Source: Scedosporium boydii
Lineage: Eukaryota; Ascomycota; Sordariomycetes; Microascales; Microascaceae
Assembly: GCA_002221725.1 (NCBI GenBank)
Contig: NJFT01000009.1
Coordinates: 310,001 to 374,000 of the forward strand
Length of the DNA: 64,000 nucleotides
Direction of reading: 5' to 3'
The translations under genes were made by a program, and so were the position numbers. This document shows positions 1-12,019 of the stretch, in pieces (positions within the stretch are counted from its first letter, which is position 1; each line of letters starts with the position of its first letter). Below the pieces are notes generated by a model. That model saw nothing but the letters and a program-made list of their open reading frames with translations. It did not search any database and was not told the origin of the DNA.

Positions 1-832
1 CAAGGTGTCGCGCTAGATTCTCGAGGCGGGGGGTGAGGAGCGAGGCGGCGGTCATGGTAGCCTCGGATATGGGCGGCTCGGGAGGGAAGATGCCCAGGGC
101 GTCTGGGTGGATGTCTTTTATAGTTGCTGGAGGCTCGTCTAGCATGAGTAGGGACTCGCTCATGCTCCGGGTGGGTTGGGGAATTTTGGGTCGGAAGGCG
201 CCCTGGTCAGATTGGTGACGCCTGAGGGGGGTGGTAGGTGGCCGGCGGTCCTGATCAGGCTTGTGAAACTTTGCGACCTTTCCAGGACGAGGGGCGGTGT
301 TGTCTGGCTCATTCTGGCATTCTTCTACAGTTTCATCAAGCGGCCGCTTAACTGGGCGAGCCGCAGGCTTGATCTGCTGCAGGTAATGTTCGAGAATGCG
401 CGTCGGGGAGCAGAATATATCGACGGCTACGGAGCAGGCGGCATACGAGTCCGGAACCTCGTCTATAATATCTTGACTGCTCAGCGGTTGAGAGCTCGGG
501 ACCTCGTTGCTGCAGATGCTGTCTCCTGGCTCTGGGAGCAGTACGTGCCTCTTGGGAGAAGCGTGCACGAAGCTGCCGTGGTCGAAAGATTGAGAGAAGC
601 CGGTATCAGGAGTGAAGGCAACATGGATACTCCCCAGCTCGGATGCGGCTGCTTCCTCGGGAGGGACCTCATCGCCGTTGTCATCGATATCCAGTTTTGT
701 CACACGAGCGGGCATGAAGCTGAGATAGCCAGACGCAAGACTTCGGTATCGCGCGTCGTCCTCCGAGGTGCACGGGGCCGATATATGGACGAGAATCTCG
801 ACATCATCCTCCCTGTGATCCCTGTGATCCAT
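1..832 (-). CDS. Conserved fungal protein of unknown function, 3' end beyond the window
   Basis: An open frame runs uninterrupted on the minus strand from an ATG at 832 to the left edge, about 277 codons with no stop, so the C-terminus is missing. The N-terminus reads MDHRDHREDDVEILVHISAP, followed by a segment ending DDARYRSLASGYLSF. Near residue 160 comes CSPTRILEHYLQQ, and the rest is rich in Pro, Ser and acidic residues. The folded-looking N-terminus and the LEHYLQ stretch resemble uncharacterised proteins of Sordariomycetes as I remember them, but I know no function. No signal peptide, membrane segment or zinc motif is visible. It diverges from ERG26 across about 1.1 kb. The overlapping plus-strand open frame at 176-883 is its shadow: that one has no family-like features. 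The frame is well supported; exact start is likely but not certain. Confidence 0.7.
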   Translation of the reverse strand, partial: MDHRDHREDDVEILVHISAPCTSEDDARYRSLASGYLSFMPARVTKLDIDDNGDEVPPEEAAASELGSIHVAFTPDTGFSQSFDHGSFVHASPKRHVLLPEPGDSICSNEVPSSQPLSSQDIIDEVPDSYAACSVAVDIFCSPTRILEHYLQQIKPAARPVKRPLDETVEECQNEPDNTAPRPGKVAKFHKPDQDRRPPTTPLRRHQSDQGAFRPKIPQPTRSMSESLLMLDEPPATIKDIHPDALGIFPPEPPISEATMTAASLLTPRLENLARHL

Positions 833-1923
833 GGCTTGTCGCAAGGAAAACGGTGTTGGCCAGAGCGTTCGTATACGATATAACCATGACGAGAGAGTTT
901 GTATGTCAACTTCGCGTGAATGCCTCGCGACGGTTTTCTGGAATTAAGGTTTCGGTGAATGGGGTTTCACTTCGGTATCGTCGTCGAGCGTGATCAATAT
1001 ATATTTACAACGATGTGAGGAAGAGTTTAGAAGGAGGGAAGGAAACGGTAATGACTGAAGTAGCATGACGGGTGCCATTAACGATCAGGTGTTTTGAAGA
1101 AGTTGGCCATGGCGGTCTCTGGGCGAGGGGGACCGTCCCACTATTAACTTTCAGCGATTGAAGTGGTCGAGATGGAGCAAAGCAGCTCTAATAAAGACGC
1201 GTCGGGGAGTGGACGTGTCTTGGTGCCAAAGGTCAAAAGAGAACAGCGCAAGTCGCAACGCTACTTGACCACTAGCACCAGCACTAGGTAGCCACAGCCT
1301 GTGGTCGGGCCAACCGGAGGGTCAAGATCATTCTTAGTGCGGTTGCCAACCTGATGGTCGGTCTAATCATCAAGGTCTCGGCTCTAGGCGGCAGGTTGCA
1401 GGTCAGTCCTCCACTCCAAGAGTCCAAGTGCGTGTCTTGTGGAATCATGGTGTCTCTTAGTCTTTGTGCCTTTGTGCCTGGCGGCCTTGGATTGGTGGGG
1501 TTAAATTGGCTCAAGTCAAAGTTGGAGCATGCAAAACGCAAATTGTGGTGGGGTTCAAATTGCTCTCTCCAAATTTCCTGACACCAGGCATCAGGGGGAG
1601 GACAGATGGCAGGCGGAATGTGGTAGGTGGAATGTGGCAGATGGCAGATGGCAGACGACAGGCGGCGGACGACAGACCAACAACAACCGTCAATTGCATT
1701 TACCCCAGGAAATTTATTAGTTGGGGACCCTGAGTTGGGAACTTGGGAGCCTGGGATCAAGACAACGAACCATTGCGAGTTCCCGTAAACAACACCTCAC
1801 CTCAATATCAATTGATCCAGCCAACATCTTTACCCCGTCTCGTCTGCAATTCTCCAACATTTCGCTCTCACTATAGCCTTGCAACCGCACACCTCCAAAC
1901 TCTCACCACTCCCACCGCCCCAA
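833..1923. other. Divergent intergenic region, no gene seen
   Basis: This 1.1 kb separates the left-edge gene (-) from ERG26 (+) and must hold both promoters. The last 150 bases before the ERG26 ATG are pyrimidine- and CA-rich, as fungal leaders often are. Open frames on both strands are short and low in complexity. I see no RNA gene. Confidence 0.6.
1601..1675. repeat. Imperfect GGCAGATG / GGNGGAATG short tandem repeat
   Basis: The units GGCAGATG, GGCGGAATG and GGTGGAATG recur in slightly altered form over about 75 bases upstream of ERG26, with three adjacent GGCAGA starts at about 1636-1655. It is a minor low-complexity patch. Confidence 0.45.
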
Positions 1924-3158
1924 ATGGCTCAAACAACGGAAGAAAAGAAAGCCAACCTTGGCAAAGTCCTCGTCATCGGCGGCAACGGCTTCCTGGGCCA
2001 CCACATCGTCAAGCTCCTCCTCACCTCCTGGGTCGCCACCGTCTCCGTCATCGACCTCAAGTGCGTGCGCAACCGCCTCGACGGTCCCTCCTACCACGAG
2101 GCCGACATCACCGATGCTGCGGCCGTCCAGTCCATCTTCGACGAGGTCCGCCCCGACATCGTCATACACACCGCCTCTCCTGCGCCCCAGGCTGAGGGCA
2201 AGATCGCCAATGCTCTGTTCCAGAAGGTCAATGTTGAGGGTACCAAGGCCATCGTTGATGCCTGCCTCAAGAGCGGTGTCAAGGCCCTCGTGTATACTAG
2301 CTCCGCGAGCGTCATGTCGGATAACAAGAGCGATCTGCGGAATGCCACAGAGGAGTTTCCCATAATCAGGGGTGTTCACCAGACCGAATACTACTCCGAG
2401 ACGAAGGTATAGCGCCCCTTTGCCTTTAACCTATTCATTCTCTAGTCCCCTACTTGAGATCATTGTCCGCTAACACAAACCCCCATCCGCAGGCTGAAGC
2501 CGAAGACATCGTTCTCAAAGCAAACCGCACCGGCTCCCACAACCTCCTCACAGCCGCCATCCGCCCCGCCGGCATCTTCGGCGAAGGCGACACCATGACC
2601 CTCAGGCACATGATCCAAGTCTACATCGACGGCCGCACCAACGTCCAGGTCGGCGACAACAACAACCTCTTCGACTTCACCTATGTCGTCAACGTCGCCC
2701 ACGCCCACCTCCTCGCCGCCCTGCGCCTGCTCGCCACGCACCGCCTCATCCCCACCATCCCCCTCGACACCGAGCGCGTCGACGGCGAGGCCTTCATTAT
2801 TACCAACGATAGCCCTGTTTACTTTTGGGACTTTGCTAGGGCTATATGGAAGGCTGCCGGGAACGATAAGGGACTTGAGGGTGTTTGGAAGCTGCCTACC
2901 GATATTGGTATCTTTTTGGGGCTGCTGAGCGAGATTGCTTTCGGTATTATTGGCAAGCCTCCTACTTTCAACCGCCAGCGCATCATCTACTCGTCTATGA
3001 CGAGGTACTACAACATCTCCAAGGCGAAGCAGAGGCTTGCCTACAGGCCTATTGTGCCGCTCGGCGAAGGCATCGAGAGGGGCGTCAAGTGGTGTCTCGA
3101 GACGAATAAGGAGCTCGGCGCTGCTGTTGCCGCCTTGAAGAAGAACAAGGCGCAATAA
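1924..3158 (+). CDS. ERG26: Sterol-4-alpha-carboxylate 3-dehydrogenase (decarboxylating)
   Basis: Two exons, 1924-2406 and 2493-3158, give 382 residues; the 86-nt intron has a GTATAG donor, a CTAAC branch site and a CAG acceptor, phase 0. The protein is an NAD(P)-dependent 3-beta-HSD-type short-chain dehydrogenase. The Rossmann motif GGNGFLG lies near residue 19, and the catalytic pair is Y157 and K161 (YSETK), whose Lys is the last residue of exon 1. The motif RPAGIFGEGD follows in exon 2. In ergosterol synthesis the family oxidises and decarboxylates 4-carboxysterols at C-4 demethylation, with ERG25 and ERG27 on the endoplasmic reticulum. The ATG at 1924 is chosen because it is the first ATG in frame. 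Length fits fungal ERG26. The C-terminal third (IFLGLLSEIAFGIIG) is hydrophobic, consistent with membrane association. A 264-residue antisense frame over exon 2 is a codon-bias shadow. Confidence 0.93.
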
Positions 3159-4408
3159 GGTTCTGAGAAAAGGGTAGAATTGGCGAAAGAGGGTGGTACG
3201 AGTTTCTTTGAACCATCTTAAGAGGGGTTTGTGTTTTCTTGGGCTGTATATCACGTTTATTCTAGGATATATTTTTGTTGGGCGTTTCTGTTCAGCGGCT
3301 CTCCCGCCGTTTATTTACTTCAGAATATCTTTCGAACCGTAATACACATTTTAATTAATGGCAAAACAACAATAATGGATAAATATGCAGGCATAAGCAA
3401 AATCGGGTTCAAGTCTCAAACTGGCCGCATGTTCCAAAAGTATAGAGATATGTCGAAACGGTCGAGTTCCCATGCGCGTTTACAGAGAGTCGTTCACTTG
3501 CACAGACAAAAAAAGCAATACTTCATGTTCGTTGTATTCAAGATCAACCGTATCTACTCCAACAACAAAAGATCCATAGAAAGGAGCGGCAACATCACCA
3601 GAATAGATCAATGCTTTATAGGCCCAGGTCTAGTCAAAGAGACCAGTCCCATTGTAGAAACAAAGACGAAAAAAGGGTTACGAATTTTTTTTGTTTTCAT
3701 GACTTTCTTAAGCTACCATTCCTTGCTCAACATCATTCGCCATTTAATGTATGAGTTTGCCCCTCTCCATCTGTACTTCGCGGCTGGGTGTCGGGATATA
3801 TGAGAAAGGAAGAAGAGAACAGAAAAAGGGGGAATTAGAAACAGACAAAAAGGGTTTTGCAAATGTGCATGTCAGATGGAAGAAATGAAAGGAAAACCTG
3901 CTTCTCACCATAAAATGTAACAAGAAGCCCACCAAAAATAGCTGCAGAAGCCCAAACCCAGATAGAGCCGAAGTCAAGAAAGTAGAGAGACGAAACTAAA
4001 AGAAGAAAATAGTCGAAAGGGAAAAAAAACCATCATGGTCCCAAAAAAAAAAGTACGCTCATTCATTCCAGAGGTCATCAGAATCAGCCAAGATAAAGGT
4101 ATTGTGCGTTTGTGAAGAAGCAGCGAACAAAAACAAAGACAACATCAAAAGGCTTTTTGGTTGCTTCTGTGAAGGTCAAGAAAACTCCGTAAACAATGCA
4201 AGAGGCGTCTACTACGAGCGGTAGGGTATTCGACTCCATTCGGCTCCACAAGCACGAGGTCATATTGGATATAGGTGGGAACTAGGAGAACGAGAGGGTT
4301 CGTTGTGGTCGTGAGGCGAGATAGGCGTGCTTAACTTGGCTCATATCGGGCGCGTACGACAGCCCATTCATGCGAGTTTGTGGAGAGCTGGGAGAAAATA
4401 GACCGGGG
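3159..4408. other. Convergent 3' region between ERG26 and LRG1
   Basis: AT-richer DNA holding the two 3' ends. A-rich stretches from about 3660 to 4060 probably belong to the LRG1 3' untranslated region. The 190-codon open frame at 3231-3803 has no family-like content, and I see no gene. Confidence 0.55.
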
Positions 4409-7400
4409 TTAGTTGCCCATCGCCACTCCGCTGCCCTGTCTGCCCCATCCCGAGTTGCGCCACTCCCTTCCTTGGCTGAGATCATGGTTAGGGGGGCTAA
4501 GCTGTGGCTCGGAGTGATCAAGCTTCTGTGCATACGGGGACATATGCGTATGGCCAGGTTCTTCGCGGCCCCGCCACGCGTCCGCCGATGGGGTTGCCGG
4601 GCCAGAGTTGGGGTACGTGAATGAGGGTTCTTGCATCGGTCGCACGCTGCTCTCTTGCTGCCAAAGCGAAGGGTCCGTATCCACCCTCCTAGGTGGGGGC
4701 CGCGTTGACATGTCTTGCCTATTGTATACCTCCTTGATATCCGAAATGGCTGGGTTGGGACGTTGGCCTTGCAGCTCTTGGAATCTCTTTAGGATTTCCT
4801 TTGTGGTGATTTCCCCATTTCCACCGAAGAGGTAGGGGTCGCTGGCAAGGCTCGCAAGTTCATCGGGCACCTGGTTTAGTGTTAGCAATTAAGGACTTGA
4901 AAACGGGAAACAAGGAAAATAAGGGACGGTGACGCCAGAGAACGGGTGGAAAAAAAGAAAATCGCATACCAGACACATTTCCTCAAGATAGTTGATTAGG
5001 GTCTCGACAGCCACAATGGCAAACATGTGGTCGCTGTCCAAAGCCGGAGCTTTATCGTTGGCAAAGAGGATGTTGGGGGCGATGACAGTAGCGAGATTCT
5101 TAATATCCATCTTAGAACCCGACTCGTCATCTACCTGATGGAAGGAGCCGGCCCATTTGAGGAAACAAAACAAGATCTCGAGCGCGTCGCGGTGACATTT
5201 TGGCAGCAGGCAGCAGGCCAAATGAAGGCATTGCCTCCTCTTGTCGTCATCGGGGATCTTGGCGGCCGCGATCCACAACCTGTACAGTTTGTAGGTCATC
5301 AACGGATCGGGAAGCTCACGGAGATATCGTTTTAACAAGGCCGCCACCTGCACCACGGGCTGTTCCATGAAGTTGACAGCGTCGGATCCATCCCTATCAA
5401 TGATATCGCGGAGTTCTCCCAACTTTTTGATGTTCCCGTTCTTGCGGAAGACTCCCTCCACCGATAGATCCATCTTCCTCATTGAGCTTATCAAGTCGTC
5501 GAGGATCGCAGGGATTCTGAGGGCACCGGGACCAACGCCGTCCGTCGAATCGGCCCCATCGCGCTCGATTATCAGCTCGAGCGGCACACCAAAGACACCC
5601 TTCTTCTTCACGGGCTTCTTGTCGTTCTTGAATGCCTTGCTCAGGTTCTTCCAAAAGGTCGTGGGTTTCCGCGATTCGATAAAGCTCAAAAGTTCCTCCA
5701 GCGGGAATTCGTCGCCAAGCATCGGCTGCATAGTCAAGACGGCCAAATGCCGAACGATGAAGTACTCCAGTCCAGAGAGTTCCGAGAAGAATCGCCTTCC
5801 GCCTCGCTGAGGTATCGCGTCGTTCATGCCTCTGTCCTCGTCTCTTCCAGCGGATAGAGATCTTTGGTGGCTTCCTCCTGGCCTTCCGACGGCCGCGCTT
5901 GTCGACCTGAAGAGACCTTGTTGCGTGGGCTTTGCCTTTTCCCGGACTTGCTCGGCGGCAACTATCCTAGGGATGTCGTCGAGCGTGAGTGCATCATTAT
6001 TTCCGAACATCGTATCCGTCGTTCCGGCGTCGTTAGCATTCCGATCCTCGACGATATGAAACTGCTGGCCAGGCCGGCTCTGTTCGTCTCCGCCAGCCGA
6101 TCCAGGTCGGACGCTGCGACCCTCGGGGCCGTCCATAATCCTCGAGGTCCTAGCCTTCCTAAAACTTGACGAGAGATGCTTGTCGAGACGGGTACTGCGC
6201 AATCGCCTAACGTCATTCAGAGTGTTTTCGTAGGTTGATTCGCGATTCCTATCTTTCTCCCCGGCTCCAGGATATGTTCTCGACCTCTGTTCTAGTTGGG
6301 TCCTCTGGACCGCTCCAGTCTGTTCTGAAGGTGTCGAAGCACCATACCCGTCCGACACACCATGGCCATTCGCTCCAGGACCCTCCGCAGGGGGAATGAC
6401 GCCTGAACTTCGAAGCATGTCTAGAAGTCTCGCTAACGCGACCTTGAGAAGGAAAACGTATTGCTGCAACTTGGTAATATGCTCAAAAGGTGGCATCTCC
6501 TCAGTGTTGATAGCAATGCAGTTGCTACAGTATGTCATCTTATCGAAGGCGTTGAACCGGGCCTCCTGCAGTCTCCGTCCGAGATCCTTTCCGCATCGAG
6601 TGCATCCAACGCAGGCAATGTGCCATCGCAAGTTTCCGTTCAGGGCGCACTCGTCTTCGACCGACTTTCCACACAGCGCGCAGTGATCCGAGTCCTTGGC
6701 GGACAGTTTTGAGGATCCGTTAAGGACCTGCAGTGAGTTGTCTTCTAGCCTGAGAGACTCAAGGTCGCTAAGGTCGTCGAGAAACTGGTAGAGGCCGTCC
6801 GGAGAACGCGATTCCTGTTCTAATCTTAGTGCGCCCTGGAGGCATATGCGGATAAGAAGTTTAAGATAATGAGCCAGGCCTGTGACCAGAGACAACAACT
6901 CTTGCGTCACGCCGACCTTCTTAGCTTCGGCATCTTGGGCTTTTGAGAGAAGAGAGAAGAAGGCAACGATCTTCTTGCAGAGCAGTTTCGCTTCTCTGCC
7001 ATATGACATTGCTAGAAGAGTGTTAACTTGCTGAGGGCGAGAAAGGATCGAAAAGAGAGAAAGGGGGGGTGGGAGTTGATGTAAGAGCACTAATACACCG
7101 AGATTGACGAGGTACTTACGTTTGATGTTGAGATTGTTCATATTGGCATTCAAGCGATCCATGGAACGGAACAACACCTCGACATGGGAGATGAAGCGCT
7201 TGGCTACGAGAACACCGTCCAAGAAAGCGCCGTTACTCACGTGTAGGAGCATATCCGATATGCAGGCGGCTGAAGACTCTTCAAAGGCCGAGAGCACACT
7301 CCAAATGCGATACACCTTTTCCTCCATGCGTTCCTCCTCTTCCTTGACCAGGTCACGACCCATATTATCCTCGGGAGCCTGGAGGGTTTTCGGGGGATGG

Positions 7401-8378
7401 TTCGATTCGCTCAAACGCACGTTCCAAAACTTATGGATCATGTAACACTCCGGATGCCAGTGCTGGTTCTGGCCGTTCCGGAAGATCTCGACAAACTGCT
7501 TAAGGATGGCTGTCTGGCAGCCATTGCACCGCTGCGCAAACTGGGTCGAATAATGGTAGTGGCAGTAGACCTGGCCATCGTGTTCGTAGTAGCTGTCCGA
7601 CGCGCCAAATACTGTTGGACACACCGAGCAGGTAAAGTGGTCGACATGGTATTTGCGGTCGAGAGCAGTGATGTAGGATGCACGAAGAGCTTGGCCGCAC
7701 TGGTAGCAGAGAAGACCCAGGCGTCGGAAGTAATCCGTCTCGCAAAGGGGGTACTGGCCGTTGCCACTCTCATCGTCGACGGGGAAGAATTTCGAGGCGA
7801 CAATCTGTCCACAGTCCTATACCGGGAAAGCGAGAGAGACGCCTGAAGTTAGTAAATCAAATCACATGTAGGCCAATAAGGAGAAGTGAAAGGGGGGATC
7901 GAGTTGCTGATCGTGATCGAGAGAGAGGCGGGAGTAGTGGGGAGAAGAGGGGGAAAGGGGGCGATTTCCCAGTCAGGGGGAAATAGGTTTCCAACACTCC
8001 ACATACACGACATTTGAAGCAATCTAGATGATATGTGCCTTCGAGAGCGCGAACGAACTGGCCGGTCAATTGTAGACCGCATTTTTCGCATATTCGGACC
8101 TGGCCGCTCGCTGACCGCGTGGATCTCTGTCGGGGTGGGTGGGTTCGGTTGGCGATTTGACGGTCTTCTGTGTTCCAGTCACGGGCCGGAGGGCCGGGCT
8201 GGTTGTTTGCGTTCGGCTTCGGCGAGAGGGTGGGCGAGGCCATAGACCTGTCCGGCGTGTGGTGGCCGCCCTGTTGCCAATTCCTGTCGTCTGGGTACCC
8301 GACATCCAAGCTGGGGGGAGGAGGAGGACCACCGTGATATCGATCGGCAGGGGCGCCAGAGCCGTACCCCGAAGCCAT
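4409..8378 (-). CDS. LRG1: LIM-domain Rho GTPase-activating protein
   Basis: Four exons on the minus strand, 8378-8007, 7816-7120, 7011-4970 and 4870-4409, give 1190 residues; all phases close. Splicing exon 1 (FKCR) to exon 2 (DCGQ) rebuilds the CRDC zinc pair of the first LIM domain, which starts at CEKC near residue 97. A second LIM domain follows (CYQCGQALRASYITALDRKY), then a degenerate CNGC unit and another near CALCGKSVEDECALNG. The RhoGAP domain occupies roughly residues 820-1035, with the arginine finger in EGVFRKNGN and the conserved KRYLRELPDPL. This layout is that of yeast Lrg1 and Neurospora LRG-1, GAPs for Rho1 that restrain cell-wall synthesis at hyphal tips. The N-terminal 90 residues and the C-terminal 150 are Pro/Ser-rich and look disordered. 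Intron 2 (7012-7119) is a multiple of three and stop-free, so its retention would insert 36 residues. Confidence 0.93.
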
Positions 8379-10781
8379 CGTGATGCGGTCAACTCAATTG
8401 AGTTGATGTAGGAAGATAGTTCTATCAGCCAAGAGAACTAAACGGGAGGCGGAGGGCAACGCTGGTCGAGGACGATGGGGTTCGGGCTCCGTTCTAGCCA
8501 CACGTATCGAGAATGTGGCTACGAAGTGGTCGACAGTTCGGCATGAGCTGGGGCTCGACGAGAAACAACTTCGGGTGCAAGGGCAAAGAGGGGTGGGAGT
8601 AGGGGATAGGAAGGGACGAAAAGAGGGGCCAGCTCCAGTGGGATGGAGAAATGTTTGTCGAGTTAGGTCGTTGTCGATGTCTTCGTGCTTTGGGGGGGGG
8701 AGAAGCGTGCAATGATTTCAGCCCCCGAAATACGACGTTTGGTATTTGGAGGAGCGAGCGAGAGTCGGGTCGGGGGGTGGGTGGCACGGTGGCACGGATA
8801 GAGACGATAGTGTATGGCGAGTTGGAGAACCGGCTGCAGCAGGATTGATGGAAGTCGGCGCAGCAGGCAGGTTCCAGCAAGGAGAGACCTCAGAAAGAGG
8901 CACGACTGGCGGAGCCACCTATTTTTGGGTAAAGTTGGTGAGCTGGCGGACTGAAGAGGGCTTGGCCTTGGGCTGAGCTGGCTGGGCTGAGATTGGGGGA
9001 GGGGAGGTTGTCGGAAATGGGGAAAGCCGTTGAATTAGAGGAAAAATAAAATGAGAATGAACATGAAGGTGGATCGAGGGGGAGAGAGAAACGGAGACAA
9101 CAATGAATCAATCAACAAGGGGTTGATCGAGCATTTGAAGCCCAGGCACAGTTGAGGCAAGGAACATCAAATCAATCTGAAGTCTGGCGTGCGCTAAAGA
9201 AGGCAGGAAAACCTGTCAATTGGGGCGATCATTGACACTGACTGAATGTTTGGCGGTGGCACTGTAGCAGTGCTGAAAAGAGGAAAGAGAGACTTGAGCA
9301 TTTGACGGAGCGCGAAAGGGAGCACTGGGCACTGAGACCAGTCAAGGTACCTCCTCACCTGGATTGGGATTGTTGATGTGCTCTGATTTAATATTACAGG
9401 ACCCTGGAACGGGTGCTGTGTGGTTGTACTTCGTACTTGTGGTCTCGGTCGCGACTGGTTGGTCTCGATGTATCACTTGTACACTATCCTCTATCCCTTC
9501 CCTTCCTTGCTCCGTCGTCCTAAGGAAGTCTTGGAACCCGCCATCTCTGAGACCTTGACTTTTCTTCACGCTTTAGACTAATGTCGGGATTAAAATTAAC
9601 CAAAGGACTGGATTGCCCGTCAACACCAAAACAACATTTGGTATGCGTACGAAGTGTGGACTATTCAACGATTCTCCTCCGTCTCTGCTCACGCATCTGG
9701 GATTGTTTCCCTCATAAGGGAGAGGAAGGATTAAATGAGAGTCAAACTCACCATCGCAGGTCACTTGGACTTGGGTTGGTTCTGGTAGCCAAACTACATC
9801 GCGCCTTTGGGGTCTCTGTAGCTAAAAACCAGCCAGAATGTACCAGTACCAGTACTAGTGCTCAAGTCTCAATTCACAAACTGCAGCACTTCGAAGAAAA
9901 CATTGATGACAGGACCATGCTAACTATGATTATTACAACACAGGCCTAATACAAGTCAGGATGGCCAGGTAGCCGAGCCTGGGAGGGAACGGAGTGTAAT
10001 TAACGTTCTTACACTTCAGGAATCTTCAATGTTTAATTATGTTCAATGTTACTTTTTTATCCTCGAATGAACAACTTTTATGTACCAATACAAGGAGCAC
10101 TTTTAAGGTCTGACCCAGAGATTGATGAAGTGTCTCACTTACAACTAATACTTCGTACTTTGTAGTAGTGATTAGGGGGCTGCCCCGCCAGCCGTTAGAA
10201 GCAAGAGGCCGTTAAGGAACCAGCGACAAAAAAGGTTTTGGCCACTGATCTACACTAAGCAAGGCCTCGACGACCTACCTTGACGCATTTGGCCTCGCCT
10301 CAAACCTCAAAATTACTTCGGAGGGGCTGCCAGCCTTGGCTACGAAGTAGTTTCACCGATTACTGAATTAGGGTCAAGGTTCCTCAAGCTAGTGCAGCTA
10401 AGCAACTGTAAATTTGGGAGGCTCAAGGCGAGATGAGTAGCAGACCGTTTTATTCTTTATCTTCACGTCTTCCCTCAATGTCCCTGACCCACTCGTTCAA
10501 CCAAGGTTGGGGGAAACTGCAACTGACGATCTCTCTCACTGACGAAGCAAAACCCGTTTTTTTTGTGGGTTGCTCGAATGCGGGGTCTAGTCAACCCCTG
10601 ACTATTTGTACTGAGGTACAATTGTGCATTGTGCATTGATGGGATGGACGTCTTACTCCATCCTCTGTCTCTGTCTGGGCTTCTACGATGGCAACTTCCG
10701 ACTCTCATTCCACCACCAAAATCCAAGAGAATCAAAACGATTTGATATCGAGTTCAGGGAGACCGTTTGCGTCATAATTAT

Positions 10782-10802
10782 CCAATTGCCAATTGCCAAT
10801 TG
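10782..10802. repeat. Three tandem CCAATTG heptamers
   Basis: CCAATTG is repeated three times head to tail without spacer. Each unit overlaps the palindrome CAATTG and a CCAAT-like core. No function is evident. Confidence 0.7.
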
Positions 10803-10930
10803 CGAACAAGGAATCTCATCTAACTGGCACACTCGCATCTAGAACTCTCTACTAGTATTCTCAAAGTCTCAAACAGACCTCGAGATAGGGCAACCCAAAG
10901 AGAGGGACCAGCCGCCCGCTCGCGCGCCAA

Positions 10931-10980
10931 ACCATTGTGATCCATTGTGGCCCATTGTGGTCCATTGTGGTCCATTGTTC
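10931..10980. repeat. Five tandem 10-bp units, consensus TCCATTGTGG
   Basis: Five consecutive decamers all contain CCATTGT; the middle three differ only in the first base. The 10-bp period matches one DNA helical turn. It lies in the long non-coding region between LRG1 and the DUF2417 gene. Confidence 0.85.
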
Positions 10981-11361
10981 TTGCTTCCTGTTGTTTGTTG
11001 CTTATTGCTTGTCTGTCCGCTTGTGGCTTGTGGCGCTTTAAAGCTTCCGCGAACAAAAGCAATGGAAACCAGGCGTCCCCGTTTCGCTCATCTGTTGCTT
11101 GGAGGACGAAGTAGCACTTCCTCTACATACCTAACCCATCCTTACTTCGTACATGATGAGCTGTCTCCGACCTAATGCGCCAAGAAACGAACATCTTGAG
11201 CCTTGCCTTGGAACTGCAACAACCAAGGATGCCAAACAGGATCCTGCCAACGCACTTTTGCACTTGTATTACCACAAACATTCCGGAATGCCCATCACAA
11301 TGAGCACATATTTGTGATTTGTGACCTTGAAGTAGCCCTGGCGACAGAAAGATCGCCGTAC

Positions 11362-11371
11362 GTCACGTGAC
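11362..11371. promoter_or_regulatory. GTCACGTGAC palindrome, candidate bHLH site
   Basis: This perfect 10-bp palindrome has a CACGTG core in the extended RTCACRTG form that Cbf1-type bHLH regulators bind in ascomycetes. It is about 1.1 kb upstream of the DUF2417 start, so its target is unclear. Confidence 0.35.
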
Positions 11372-11755
11372 ATCTCCATTTCAACTGGGAACGTTTTCTG
11401 GCTCTTGATGCGTTTGCTCATCGCAGGTAGCAGAGCGACACAAGAAAGTCATATTGATACCTGTACTTGAACGAGGATTCGCAGGGAGGACCAAAGAGCA
11501 ACCATCATGAACCTCGGTCGCAGAGCGTAGAAGGCTAGGAATAGGTGGTCTTGGCGTAAGCGGCTTTAGGAAATCCGTGTTAGCTTTTTTTTTTTTCCTT
11601 TTTTTTGAGTTGGGTTGTGGTTCGGAGTAGCCCTCTAGATCAGGGTAAAATACGAGCCAGGCATAGCATCCGGACACGATACACCGACAGGTTTCGGCAG
11701 GCTGAGAGGATGTCGGGGGATCTCCAGCTGAGATCCGGATGTATTCATAGTGGCA

Positions 11756-12019
11756 TCAAGATTGAAGGAACTGATCGTCATATAAGCCAAGAACATCGGC
11801 TGCAACTATCGTTGCAATGGTGTGAACGTCTCGGACATATTTCTCCGATGGTCCCAAGCTTCTATGGGCTTCATTGCGTACAAACTCAGTAGGCATGAGG
11901 AAACATTTGTTCTCTTCACAGTTCTCGAAACCACGAAGATGAGCATCCTTGATGTCATTGTGGGGTTTCACTTTCTTGCCCCAAACGATTCCTCGTGACC
12001 AAGATCTAAACTTAGACAA
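11756..12019 (-). pseudogene. Possible coding remnant, about 87 codons
   Basis: A minus-strand open frame from about 12042 (upstream in-frame TGA) to 11756 has a mixed, protein-like composition, including WGKKVKPHNDIKDAHLRGFE and RSLGPSEKYVRDVHTIATI. It lacks an in-frame ATG at its 5' end. I cannot extend it into a full gene on either side, and I do not recognise the family. It could be an exon of an unannotated gene, a decayed gene, or chance. Confidence 0.2.

Noticed and set aside
176..883. Plus-strand open frame of 235 codons
   Set aside because: It is antisense to the left-edge minus-strand gene, whose frame has conserved-looking motifs and is open to the edge; the plus frame has none.
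2460..3254. Minus-strand open frame of 264 codons over ERG26 exon 2
   Set aside because: The composition is a mirror of GC-rich third positions in ERG26, with no family-like content.
3231..3803. Plus-strand open frame of 190 codons
   Set aside because: It lies in AT-rich 3' sequence, has an aromatic-rich random composition and overlaps the convergent 3' ends.
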